Source: Apodemus sylvaticus (lineage: Eukaryota > Chordata > Mammalia > Rodentia > Muridae). Taken from it: a stretch of 64,000 nucleotides of DNA. Positions within the stretch are counted from its first letter, which is position 1; the number at the start of each line of letters is the position of its first letter. The stretch is from the NCBI RefSeq assembly GCF_947179515.1, contig NC_067477.1, positions 76,168,644 to 76,232,643 on the forward strand. Reading direction: 5' to 3'. The notes under the pieces were generated by a model. That model was not told the DNA's origin. It saw only the letters and a program-made list of their open reading frames with translations, and made no database searches. The position numbers were made by a program, and so were the translations under genes. Shown one piece after another: positions 32,500-44,169 of this stretch.

Positions 32500-32854
32500 T
32501 ACAGGTTCAAAGGTTCAGTCCATTATCCTCAAGATGGGAACATGGTAACATCCAGGCAGTGGGAGGTGAGAGGTCTACATCTTCATCTGAAGTGTGCTGA
32601 CAGAATACTAGCTTCCAGGCTGCTAGGACCTATTTCAACACCTACACCTTCTAATTGTGCCATTCCCTGGGCTGAGCAATATAGAAACAATTACATTCCA
32701 CTTCCACTCCCTGGCTCCCACAGGCTTATCCAAACATATGAGTCGATGGGGACCATAACTAAACATAGCATAATGAAAAATGAATTTAGTCCAACTTCAA
32801 AAGTCCCCATAGTCTACAGCAGTGCTAAACTGCTATGGTCTCAACAGTGTTAAA
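32500..32854 (-). mobile_element. Fragment of a rodent LTR-type element
   Basis: Text such as 'tacaggttcaaaggttcagtccattatcctcaaga' and 'ctggctcccacaggcttatcc...aatttagtccaacttcaaaagtccccatagtct' resembles a rodent LTR-type element and its internal sequence. It is cut at its right end by the L1 tail at 32855. The family and orientation are tentative. Confidence 0.45.
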
Positions 32855-33118
32855 ATCCCATGGCTTGAGCTGCATATGTAGCAGACAATGACCTTATCTG
32901 GCATCAATGCCAGGGGAGCCTCTTGTGGCGACTCAATGACCCAGCATAGGGGAATGCTAGGGCACTGAGGCAGGAGTGGAGTGAGTGGGTGAGTGGGCAA
33001 GTGAGTGGGAGGGTAGGGGAGTACCCTCATAGAAGGAGGGGGAGAGGGGAGTAGATAGGGGGTTTGAGGAAATAAAACTAGGAAGAGGGATAGCATTTGA
33101 AATGTAAATAAAAAAATA
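32855..33118 (+). mobile_element. 5'-truncated L1 3' UTR
   Basis: Rat-like L1 tail: 'catggcttgagctgcatatgtagcagac', the 'aggggaatgctagggca' block, a G-rich polypurine section at 32965-33060, and 'catttgaaatgtaaataaaaaaataa'. It is only the last ~265 bp. No clear target-site duplication found. Confidence 0.82.
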
Positions 33119-35749
33119 ATACCCCCTATACATGTTGTTCTGATGGTTTTCTGATGAAATAAATGAATAATAAAATAAAAAATCATTTGCTTCTGTTATG
33201 AATATTGCATCTAATTATAAAACAGAAACATGTGAATGAGGTATCTATATTATCTGTAAAGAGTATACAAATGTCTAAAGAGAAGTGGACAATTAGCAGT
33301 TAGCTATATAGAGGGGTGATTAATTATATTTAATTACTAGCTATTGATTATCAAAGATATTTCTATATTTCTATTTTCTTTTCCCACAATTTATGTTTTT
33401 TGTTTTTCTAAATGATACATAAACAGTGACATTAATGAACATTAATATCTCTTCAAAAGTATACCGAGCATGTTTAGAATAAGAAATTTCTATTTTTCTA
33501 TGTTTTCCTCTAATTTATTGTTGTCTTTCTCTAAATGTTATATTCACTGTGATACACATTAACATCTCTTTAAAAGGATGTCAAATATGAGTTTAAAATT
33601 TGTGATTATCAGTTATTACAGCCATTATCAACCAAAAAAAGCACTTCTTAAGAAAGAACTTAAAATATAGTTAATTATATCACATTAAGTATATTGTTAT
33701 CTTAGAATATAGATTTTTCAGGGAAGATGTAAAGAAAATATTTATGGACAACATTTTCTGAAAAGTGCAATGGATGAGTTCAAGCTTTTACTGCCAGTAG
33801 TGGGGCTATTTCCTTGAAACTTAGAATATTTTTCTTTAATTTACACACTACATTATTCAGCCCCTCAACCATTATATACATTATTGCTTCTGGATTTTGT
33901 TATATGAAGTACTTGCTCTAGTGACTATTTAAAATTCAGTAGAATTTTAACCACCAAATTTACCCTTTACCATTTTTGTGTTTCCTTGCACTGATAGGGA
34001 TATGCTTAATCTTATATATTAAATCTATTCTTGTATCATGAAATAGTTCTTTCTCACAGTTTAAGCGATTTGAGTATGGCTGCTTTGTTAGGCAGGATAT
34101 TTTTTTCCAAGCTTCCTTTTTCAGTTGCTTTCCAAAGGTGTAAAAATAATCCTGTCACAACAGAGAAGAGGAGCTTATAAAGATGCTTTAAAAACCTTAT
34201 CACCAGGAAACAGTGCACAGTGCATTGTATAATATAGTGTCTTAAAATACTTCCGCTTACCTCCTCATTGATGCTGCTTCAATATTTACATAACACTGTT
34301 AACTAATTTTTCATTATGTAGGTTATTTATCCTTTCTCTTGGAGACTGTCTTCCTAGCACATTTAATATTGTTGAATTGAGCCATTCTTTTTATTCCTAC
34401 CCAGTATTAACTGCAGCAAGTCTCTTCTCGGGTCTGTGGGTGCAGATCTGTCTTTACTGCTCCTTAGGGTCGGAAGAAGGGAGAAGGAGGAGATATGTGT
34501 CAGGACAGCCTTGGCTAACCATCAAAGCTGGTTGTTTATGTCTTTGGGATGGGTTATTTCAGAGTCATGAAGAAAAAAAAAGGCAAAAAAGAAAAAGAAG
34601 AAAGAAAATAAAGGAGCTGTTTTGGTTCAGGGAAATCGTTGTCCTGGGAGCAAGAAGGGAAAGTGGAAACTAATATTTTAGAAACAACTTCAGCAGAAAG
34701 ACATTTTTAGTGCAAGAGTTCTCAGAGGCTCGGGAAAATTATTTGAAGCATTAAATATTTTCAGGACTTTCTGTGTTGAATACATTTTTAAACCCTAGGC
34801 TAGATGCTTCTGTTCATACTTCATGTTGAAAAGTTGATGTAAAAGCAGAACAAAAAATATTATCTCCTTATGGATGGAGAGAGTGTAGGCAGGCAAGACA
34901 CATAGCCTAGCATCAACCTGAAGGTCAACTCAGATGGACAGGATCTTTGAATTCTCTCTTTAACATTTCAACACTCTGCTCAGGCCAATTTCCCATTCAT
35001 CTCCTATGTGTCTTACCATTAAAGCACAGAGCCTCTGGCCACATCCCCTACTGTCCACACAGCTGCCCTCCCTATCCACAAGTAAGTCACCTCATCATGC
35101 AGTAACTGACAATGTCTTGGATCACACCCTTACCTGAACCCCAGGGCTTTACATGCTCTGCTTCTCAAGTACATTTCTTCTTCAGGATCTAGCAAAATGA
35201 GACTCAGAGGTCACTTCCATGCTAGATCTTTACATATGGCTTCAAGGTACATATTTACAGTTATGAAGTTCCTAAACTGCTTGAGATTGATGATCGGAAA
35301 AACATACTGTCTACAGTTGTTTTTCCCTTGGAAAAAACAGAAGAGATCTAAAACTTTAGAGGTCCCATAAAGCTGTATGCTTTTCTTTATGGACTCAAAC
35401 TGGTTGTATATATATAAAATAGACACACACTATTCTTTTTCACACCAAGGAAAACTATAAAATCAAAGTCATTCTGTCAAATAAATGCAGTGATCCTTTA
35501 AAGATGAAACTCATACTATCATTTAATGAGAAATTTAGATTTGTAAAAGTACCTAAATAGCTGAGTACTAGTTAGGTGATTCTTAAAACTTGAAACACTA
35601 GAAAGAGAAAGTCTTTACATGTTTCTCATATTTTTATTCACTAAACATATTGAAAATTGAATTTTAACTAGTACTTTTGCCAAGCTGCTGTGAAATGACA
35701 TTGAGTAGTTGAGTGTTAGCATGACTTAGGACAGGGGCAGAAATATCTG
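33119..35749. other. Unassigned AT-rich stretch (2.6 kb)
   Basis: No recognised gene, SINE or L1. The 98-residue ORF at 34377-34673 has a low-complexity Lys/Arg C terminus from an A-rich tract and is not convincing. Confidence 0.45.
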
Positions 35750-35855
35750 CAGAAAGCAGATGACTTCCCAAAGCAGTTCAGCCAATAAATGGTCCAGAAT
35801 CAGTTCCAACACCAATTTCAGTGCTCTTTCCATTGTTTAATACTGCGACTGTCCC
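35750..35855 (-). repeat. MIR-like ancient SINE fragment
   Basis: 'gatgacttcccaaagcagttcagccaataaatggtccagaatcag...cagtgctctttccattg' follows the MIR layout (tgacttgcccaaggtcacacagc...gctcttaaccact). Highly diverged. MIR predates placental radiation, so this marks old, unique-background DNA. Confidence 0.55.
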
Positions 35856-36818
35856 TTTGAAACCTTAATCATATAATATATCCACAATTATTCCACAGAT
35901 ATGTTTGTATTTAACCCTGCAAAAATTGCTGAGTGCAAAACATTGCCCTCTGCTAAACTGCAAGACCTTGGATAGGGTTAGGGTAAAGTTTTAACTCTGG
36001 AAATAGAGCTGATTAATATTAGAAATCAAAATAGAGGACTGAAAGCATAAGAAACAAAAGTGATGTATATTTCAAGCAATTTCCAAGAAAAATGTTTTCA
36101 GATGATTTATAACAGTTATTTCTCAAATTGTTTATTATAATAAAAAATACTCGCTGGTTCTTAGTAGCAATCTCTAAGGATGTTTTAAAGGATTTTGAGG
36201 GGATGAGCATGATTTAAAACTCTATGCACTAATGTCTGCATTAGTGTAGAGGATAAATGCCTTTAATAGATTTAATGAATTTCAAGTATAAAACAGATCA
36301 TTTTCTCTAATGCTCAAATTTAATGTTGCTCTCCTACAACAAAAATTTGAGTATACTAATGTGGTGTTTTCTTTAAAATCTAAATAGAGGTAATGTGTTG
36401 GTGGCTTAGTTTCTTCTGTCCACAATGCAAAAGAACATGATATAAGACAAATTGTAAAGAAGCTGTGGACAAAGTTCTATGAATAGTAGTACAAACTATT
36501 TGATGTCTGATAATTGGTGAATAATAATGGGAGTTGTTTGAACCCCTCCACTCACAAAAAATATTTAAAAAGTTTATGAGACTTCGTAAAAGTTCCAGTC
36601 CCTAAGACACAGTTTCAAATGTAGAAGTCTATATCTTCCACTGGGGAAGAATTGCAGAATCAAGAAATGCTGTGATATTTTGAGAAAAAACAAAGAAACA
36701 AACAAACAGAAATAAGCATATATCTGTGACTTAGAATTAAGAAGGGTTCCAAAGTTTTATTGATTACTTCAGAGATAAAAATCCTGCAACCATTTCAAAG
36801 TCACAGTACTCTTACCAG
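35856..36818. other. Unassigned sequence
   Basis: No gene or repeat recognised. Confidence 0.45.
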
Positions 36819-36823
36819 TTATC
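36819..36823. repeat. Possible 5-bp target-site duplication, left (TTATC)
   Basis: TTATC, also found at 38760-38764 at the other end of the LTR element. Confidence 0.5.
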
Positions 36824-37215
36824 TTAGTCGGGGTTTCTATTCCAGCACAAACATAACCAAGAAGCAAGTTGGGGAGGAAAGGGTTTCTTCAGCTTACATT
36901 TCCACATTGCTGTTCATCACCAAAAGAAGTCAGGACTAGAACTCAAGCAGGTCAGGAATCAGGAGTTGATGGCAGAGGCCATGGAGGGATGTTTCTTACT
37001 GGTTTGCTTCCACTGACTTGCTCAGCTTGCTTTCTTATAGAATTCAAGCCTACCAGCACAGGGATGGCAACACCCACATTTGGCCCTCTGCACTTGATCA
37101 CCAACTGAGAAAATGCCCACATCTGGATGTCATGGAGGCACTTCCTCAACTGAAGTTCCTTTCTCTGTGATAACTCCAACCTGTGTCAAACTGACAAACA
37201 CAACCAGCCAGTACA
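36824..37215 (-). repeat. 3' LTR of the 36824-38759 element
   Basis: On the minus strand it begins TGTACTGGCTGG and ends near CCCCGACTAA; roughly 80-85% similar to the other LTR by eye. The divergence between the two LTRs indicates an old insertion. Confidence 0.72.
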
Positions 37216-38349
37216 ATTGACCCCTTGTCAACTTGACACACAGACACATCATTATTAAGCCTCAACCCTTACTTTCTTATTCATGCCCAAGATCTAAATA
37301 ACTTTGAAAGTTCCACAATCTTTACATATTAAAAGTTCAATACCTTTAAAATATCCACTATCTTTTAAAATTCAGAGTCTTTTAAAAATTCAAAGTCTTT
37401 TAACTGTGAGTGTACTAACATACATCTTACTTCAAGAGGGAAAAATATCAGGGCACAGTCACAATCAAAAGTAAAATCAAGCTCCAACCATCCAAAGTCT
37501 GGGATCCACTAATGATCTTCTAGGCTCCTCCAAGAGCTTGGGTCACTTCTCCAGTTCTGCCCTTTGTATTTCACACCTTGTCTTCTAGGCTCTAGTTGCC
37601 TGTACTCCACTATTGCTGCTGTTTTGGTGGTCATCTCACGGTACTGGCATCTCAAAACCACTGCTGTCTTCCTCTGTAATTGGCTTCACCAATAGTCTCT
37701 TATAGGTGCTCTTCATGGTGCTAAGCCTCAACTCCTTTGCATGACCCTTTCAGTCCTGGGCCATTGAATGCAACTGAGACAGCACCTTCACCAATGGCTT
37801 TACATGGCCTCTCACAGTGCCAAGCCTCAGCTGCTCTTCATGATCCCTTCATGTCTTCAAAATCAGTACCACATGGGTGACTCTTAGCCACAGCACAAGG
37901 TACAACCTTGGATATTTCTGGAACACAGCCTTTGTGTGCTCTTAGAAAACACTTTCCAGACAATTTCACCTTAATGATATTGGTCTTTTCTTAATCACTG
38001 CTGATTTCTTAACTGCAGCAAACCATCATCAATGGTCCCAATATTGCAAAGTTTTCACTTTAGTGGTTCTGGTATCTTGTTAATCACAGCTGATTTTTCA
38101 GTCCCAGCTAACCAAAACTACAGAATCTTCACAATCAAAACAGCAACAGCCCTAATAAGAGTCTTGAATCTTCCCTCTGAAATTGCACAAGCCAGGCCTC
38201 CATCTTCTGCATTGTTTCAACAATATATTCCAAGATCCTCCACAACATCCTACAGAGCTCTTAACACAAAATGGATCTGCTAGCCCAAAGTTCCAAAATC
38301 CTTCCACAGTCCTCCCCAAAACGTGGTTAGGTTGTTACAGGAATACCCC

Positions 38350-38367
38350 ACTAAACTGGTACCAATT
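38350..38367 (-). promoter_or_regulatory. Primer-binding-site-like sequence
   Basis: Minus strand TGGTACCAGTTTAGTGGGG starts about 4 nt inside the 5' LTR. It resembles the complement of the tRNA-Leu(UAA) 3' end (…CCCACTCCTGGTACCA), apart from a short internal difference. Confidence 0.5.
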
Positions 38368-38759
38368 TGTCTTAGTTAGAGTTTCTATTCCTGCACAAAT
38401 ATCATGACCAAGAAGCAAGTTGGGGAGGAAAGTGTTTATTCAACTTACATTCCCACATTGCTGTTCATCACTTAAGGAAGTCAGGACTGGATCTCAATCA
38501 GTTCAAGAAGCGGGAGATGATGCAGAGGTCATGGAGGGATGTTTCTTATGGGTTTGCTTCTGCTGACTTGCTCAGCTTGCTTTCTTATAGAACCCAGGAC
38601 TATAAGAAAGCCCAGGGATGGCACCACCCACAATGGGCCTTCTATGCTTGATAACCAACCCATCCAGCTGAATCTCATGGAGGCACTTCCAAAAATGAAG
38701 CTTCTTTCTCTATGATAACTCCAGCCTGTGTCAAGTTGACACACAAAACCAACCAGTAC
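38368..38759 (-). repeat. 5' LTR of the 36824-38759 element
   Basis: On the minus strand it ends ...CTAACTAAGACA, directly followed by the primer-binding-site-like stretch. Confidence 0.72.
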
Positions 38760-38764
38760 TTATC
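38760..38764. repeat. Possible 5-bp target-site duplication, right (TTATC)
   Basis: TTATC, matching 36819-36823. Confidence 0.5.
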
Positions 38765-39130
38765 GCATTTCCATTTCTTACCTGGAGAATGAAATAGTAT
38801 GCAGGAGATTGAATATCCCCTTCACAATGACTTCATTTTCCTCAGTCTCCTAGGTATTCCTGCACAAATTATATCAGTTTCTTAACTTTATGAATATATA
38901 TAAGTAATATCTTTAAACTATTGGGAGATCATAGTTCTATTTGATCATATAATGAATAGAAAACAGTTTTATATATTAATTATAGAAATCTTCATGGTTG
39001 TAAATAATTAAACTATTAAAAATACTTAACGGTGATTCAAAATATAATCTTTAGGATACCAAAAATCCTGATTATTTAATCGAAAACATAATGGGTTCTT
39101 TTCTAGGGAAGAAGCAAATAATAAAAAATT
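38765..39130. other. Unassigned AT-rich sequence
   Basis: Nothing recognised between the LTR element and the U4 retropseudogene. Confidence 0.45.
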
Positions 39131-39138
39131 ATGTTCTG
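39131..39138. repeat. Target-site duplication, left (ATGTTCTG)
   Basis: ATGTTCTG precedes the U4-like segment and recurs at 39201-39208 just after it. Confidence 0.7.
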
Positions 39139-39198
39139 AGCTTTGTGCAGTGACAGTATCATTGTCGAAGAATATCTAAGGCATTGCTAACTGAAAAA
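39139..39198 (+). pseudogene. U4 snRNA retropseudogene, 3'-truncated
   Basis: AGCTTTGTGCAGTGACAGTATC corresponds to the 5' end of U4 snRNA (agctttgcgcagtggcagtatcgtagcc). Similarity continues through the stem region to 'gcattgctaactgaaaa' (U4: attattgctaattgaaaa). Only the first ~65 nt of the ~145-nt RNA is present. It starts exactly at U4 nucleotide 1 and is flanked by ATGTTCTG on both sides, with a few A residues at its 3' end. This indicates L1-mediated insertion of a partial RNA copy. It has several substitutions relative to U4 and no snRNA promoter elements seen; inactive. Confidence 0.82.
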
Positions 39199-39208
39199 TG
39201 ATGTTCTG

Positions 39209-40354
39209 TAATAATTTTTAATTGAAATTGTAGCTTTTAGTGGTAAAGATCTGTCTGTCTGTTTATCATTTGTTTCTTTCTCTCCCTCTCTCTGTTCCTC
39301 TATCTTATACACTAATTATTTCTCCGTAGAAACAGTAATAAGGAACAATAATAATATACGTCCCATAGCCACTGCGTCACTGAACCATGAAAGGAACAAA
39401 AAGTACTTGATTTAGTATTTAATGAAGAACATGAACAAAAGAAACAGAATTGAATATTTAATAAAGAATGGGAATATAAAAGTGTTTTTTAAAAGTCAGT
39501 AGCAAAAAAATGCTATGAGTCTCGCCAAAAAAAAAAAAAAATGTGAAAGATAAGAAAGCAGAATTTTGAATTTCTATTCACAGAAAACAAACATAAGTCT
39601 TCAAAGTAGCATTTTCAAAACAGAAGACAAAGACAAATTCACACTATTCAACTATTATTTCATTTTTACTTCTCTGTCAAAGACAGGAATAATAAGGTGG
39701 GAGAAAAGAAATTGTAGCCCAAGAAATGTGACAGTATGAAGAAAGCAGTCCTTCCTTGACATGATTTTGTATTTTTCTACTGAAGAATTTTGCTCCATGT
39801 TATAAGGATAATTTTTAAATAAAATTTCAGATTCAATGAGCAGTTTCTTAGGGAATTATATATAACTAAAATGATACTAAAGTACTGGAAAGGGGGAAAA
39901 TGTTATTATATTAACTAAGAGTCAAGCAATTCTATAGTAGACTATATGAGAATAAATTCTATTTTTAAAACAGTATGAAATTTAATTAAATAATTTGTTG
40001 ATTTTTATTAAAAGTTCTGGAACTTATTAAAATACAGCTTATAAACTATGGACAACAAATTATCATTTTTTAATTAAAAGAGTTAACTACACACAAATAT
40101 CATTCATCAATCAATTATTGACAAATGTTTTAGCTTATTGCCAAGAAAAATAGTTTCTAGCCACATATTTTAAATTAGAAAATTTATTACATATACTATT
40201 TGATAATATATTTATGAAAAATAAAACTATGAATAAATCCTATAATTGCAAATTATTGTAATTGTCACACTAAAAGCACATGTTACCTTATAAATCAGAA
40301 AGCTACTTCTGACAAAAACAGATTTTATCCTGGGTCTAACCCCAGTGAAATATT
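39209..40354. other. Unassigned AT-rich sequence
   Basis: No gene or named repeat. A(17) run at about 39525-39541. Confidence 0.45.
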
Positions 40355-41098
40355 TTTTCACTATTATTCTTTCTATATTGGATATTTTGTTTACATTTCA
40401 AATGTTATCCCCTTTCCCCATTTCACCACAGAAACCCCCTATATCATCCCCTCCCCCTCACCACCTCACATTCCTCTACACTGGGGCATCAAGCCTTCAT
40501 AGGATCAAGGGCCTCTTCTCTCATTGAGATCCAACAAGGACATTTTCTGCTACATATGCAGCTAGAGCAATGGGTTGCTCCATGTGTACCTCTTGATTGG
40601 TGGTTTAGTCCCTGTGAGCTCTGGGGGGTCTGGTTGGTTTATATTGTTGTTCTTCCTATGGGGATGCAAACCCTTTCAGCTGCTTCAGTCCTTTCTCTAA
40701 CTCCTCCATTCGGGATCCCCTGCTCAGTCCAATGGTTGACTTCATGCTTCCTCCTCTGTATCTGTCAGGCTCAGGCAGAGCTTCTCAAGAGACAGCTTTT
40801 TCAGGCTCTTGTCAGCATGTACTTCTTGGCAACCATCCACAATAGTGTCTGAGTTTGGTGACTGTATACGGAATGGATCCCCAGATGGGGCAGTCTCTAG
40901 AAATCCGTTCCTTCTGTCTCTGTTTCACACTTTGTCTCTGTATCTCCTCCCATAGGTATTTTGCTCCGCCTTCTAAAAAGGACTGAAGGATCCACAATTT
41001 GTTCTCACTTCTTGAGTTTCATGTGGTCTATAAAATGTATCTTGGGTATTCCAAGCTTCTGGGCTAATATCCCCTATCCCCTAATCACTGAGTGCATA

Positions 41099-41100
<2 letters not shown>

Positions 41101-41141
<41 letters not shown>

Positions 41142-41149
41142 TGTGTGTG
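41101..41149. repeat. (GT)20+ microsatellite
   Basis: Forty bases of pure GT, a C, then four more TG units. It lies exactly where the L1 text jumps from the ORF2 end/3' UTR border to the region after the reverse-transcriptase core. Confidence 0.95.
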
Positions 41150-44046
41150 AACTTTCTCTTCTATTAGATTCATTGTATCTGGTTTTATGTGGAGGTTCTT
41201 GGTCCACTTGTACTTGCACTTCATACAAGGAGATAAGAATAAATCAATTTGCATTCTTCTGACCTCTAGTTGAACCAGCACCATTTGTTGAAAATACTGT
41301 CTTTTTCCCATAAAGACAAAATATGCTGTTTTATCTCCTTCGTCAAAGATTATGTGACCATAGGTATGTGTGTTCATTTCTAGGTCTTAAATTCTATTCC
41401 ATTGATCTTCCTGCTTGTCTCTGGATCAATTCCCAACAGTTTTTATCACTATTGCTCTGTAGTACAGCTTGAGGTCAGGGGTGGCAATTTCCCCAGAAGT
41501 TCTTTTATTGTTCAGAATGTTTTTCATTATACGGGTATTTTTGCTATTCCAAATGAATTTGCAACATGCTCTTTCTAACTCAATGAAAAATTAAGTGGGA
41601 ATTTTGATAGGGATTTAAGTGAATTTGTAGATTGTTTTCAGCAAGATGGCCATTTTTATTATATTAATCCTGCCAATCCATGAGCATGGAAAGTATTTCC
41701 ATCTTCTGAGATCTTTCTTCAGAGACTTGAAGTTCTTGTCATACAGATATTTCACTTGCTTAGTTAGAGTCACACTGGGGTATTTTATATTTTATGTGAC
41801 TATTGTGAAAGGTATCATTTCTCTATTTTTTCTCACCCTTTTTATCCTTTGAGTAGAAGAAGGCTACTGCTTCTTTTGAGTTAATTTTAAATCCAGCAAC
41901 TTTGCTGATGTTTATCAGGTTTAGGAGTTCTCTGTTGGAATTTTTGGGGTCACTTAATTATACTATCATATTATCTGCAAATAGTCATATTTTTACTTCT
42001 TCCTTTCCAATTTGTATACCTTTGACTTCCTTTTGATGTCTAATTATTCTAGCTAGGACTTCTAGTACTATATTGAATAGGTAGGGAGAGAGAGGGCAGC
42101 CTTGTCTAGTCCCTAATTTTCCTGGGATTGCTTCAAGTTTCTCTTTATTTACTTTGACAGTTTGCTATATATTGCTTTTACTGTTTAGGTATGGGCCTTG
42201 AATTCCTGTTCTTTCCAAGAGCTTTACCATGAAAGGGTACTGAATATTGTCAAACGCCTTTTCAGCATCTAATGAGGCAATCCTGTTGGGTTTTTTTGTT
42301 TTTGTTTTTGTTTTATTTTTTGCGTTGAGATTGTTTATATTGTGGATTTCCATATATTGAACCATCCCAACCATCCCTACTTGATCTTGATGAATGATTG
42401 TTTTGATGTGTTCTTGGATTTGGTTTGCTAGAATTTTATTGAGTATTTTTGTGTCGATATTCATAAGGGAAGATGGTTTGAAGTTCACTTTCTTTGTTGA
42501 GTCTTTGCGTGATTTAAGTTTCACGGTAATTGTGCCTTCATAGAAGAAATTGGATAGTATTCCTTCTGTCTCTGTTTTGTGAAAGAGTTTGAAAAGTATT
42601 GGTATTAGGTTTTCTTTGAAGGCCTGATAGAATTCCCCACTAAACCCATCTGGTCGTGGGCTTTTTTGGGTTGGGAGACTTTTAATGACTGCTTCTGGAA
42701 TCATAGCACTGTTTACATGGTTTATCTGATCAGGTGGCATCTGTTAAAAAAAATGTCCATTTCATCCAGATTTTCCAGGTTTGTTGAGTTTAGGCTTTTG
42801 CAATAGCATCTGATGATTGTTTTTTTTTTTTTTTAAATTTCCTTAGTTTCAGTTGCTATGTCTACCTTGTCATTTCTGATTTTATTAATTTGGATACTGT
42901 CTCTGTGCCCTCTGGTTAATCTGGCTATGGGTTTATCTATCTCATTAATTTTCTCAATAAAACAGCTCCTAGTTTTGTTGATTCTTTGTGTACTTTTGTT
43001 TTGTTTTGTTTTGTTTTTACTTGGTTGATTCCAGCCTTGAGTTTGATTATTTCCTGTAGTCTACTCTTCTTGGGTGTATTTGCTTCTTTTTGTTCTGGAC
43101 CTTTCAGATATGCTGTTAAAGCCATTAGTGTATGCTCTCTCTAGTTTCTTTTTTGGAGGTACATAGAGCTATGAGTTTTCCTCTTAGCACCGCTTTCATT
43201 GTGTCCCATAGGTTTTAGTATGCTATGCCTTCATTTTAATTAAATTCTAAAAAGTCTAATTTCTTTCTTTATTTCCTCCTTGACCAAGCTATTATTGAGT
43301 AGAGCACTGTTCATCTTCCATGATTATGTGGGCTTTTTGTTGTTATAGCAGACCAGCTGTAGTCCATGTTGATCTAATAGGATGCATGCGATAATTTCAA
43401 TATTCTTATATTTATTGAGGCCTGTTCTGTGACCAATTACATTGTCAGTTTTGGAGAAGGAACCATGAGGTGCTGAGAAGAAGGTATATTGATTTGTTTT
43501 AGGATGAAATGTTCTATAGATATCTGTAAATCCAGTTGGTTCATAACTTGTTTCATTGTGTCTCTGTTTAGTTTCTGTTTCCATGATCAGTTCATTGCTT
43601 TGAGTGGGGTGCTGATGTCTCCCAGTATTATTGTGTGAGGTGCATGGTGTGCTTTGAGCTTAAGTAGAGTTTCCTTTATGAATGTGGGTAGCCTTACATT
43701 TGAAGCTTATTTTTTCAGAATTGAGAGTTCATCTTAGTAGACTTTTCCTTTGATGACTATGAAGTGTCCTTCCTTTTCTTTCTTGATAACTTTTGGTTGA
43801 AAGTCGATTTTACTTGATATTACAATGGCTACTCCAGCTGGGTTCTTAGAACCATCTGCTTGGAAATTTTTTTCCAGCCTTTTACTCTGACGTAGTGTCT
43901 GTCTTTGTCACCGAGGCACGTCTCATGTATGCATCAAAATGCTGGGTCCTGTTTATGTATCCAAACTTTTAGTCTATATCTTTTTATTGGGGAATTGAGT
44001 GCAATGATGTTAAGAGATATTAAGGAAAAGTGATTGTTGCTTCCTG
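41150..44046 (-). pseudogene. L1 ORF2 remnant (older element)
   Basis: Readable ORF2 segments in several frames: endonuclease start with SLISLNIIALNSPIKRYR near 44040-43950, the TDIYRTFHPK stretch near 43525, and the reverse-transcriptase start DGFSGEFYQAFKENL near 42650. RASLDAEKAFDN-type text lies near 42275, and the region of the catalytic motif near 41970-41985 is eroded. The C-terminal ~0.9 kb, including the Cys-rich motif, is missing. A (TTTTG)n-rich patch at 42293-42320 interrupts the text. Non-functional. Confidence 0.82.
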
Positions 44047-44169
44047 TTATTTTTGTTGTTACAGGTAGAATTATGTTTGTGTGGCTCTTCTTTTGGGTTT
44101 GTTGAAAGAAGATTACTTTCTTGGGTTTTTTGGGTTTGGGTTTTTTTTTTTTTTTTGTAGGGTGTAGTT

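Larger units (their letters stand above)
36824..38759 (-). mobile_element. Non-autonomous LTR-internal-LTR element (~1.9 kb)
   Basis: Two direct repeats of about 392 bp (36824-37215 and 38368-38759) share the same order of blocks (aagaagcaagttggggaggaaag, cacattgctgttcatcac, gtcatggagggatgtttctta, cttgctcagcttgctttcttatag, ctccaacctgtgtcaa). They enclose a 1.15-kb internal region with no ORF. Read on the minus strand, the bases just inside the 5' LTR are AAATTGGTACCAGTTTAGTGG, which contain a TGG-initiated primer-binding-site-like stretch. A short purine run (aagggg) precedes the 3' LTR. 5-bp TTATC flanks fit an ERVL/MaLR-type integration. The internal region has no gag or pol text, so it would have depended on another element's proteins. 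Confidence 0.75.

Noticed and set aside
32488..32853. 121-codon plus-strand ORF
   Set aside because: Lies over a rodent LTR-type repeat fragment, with no recognised domain.
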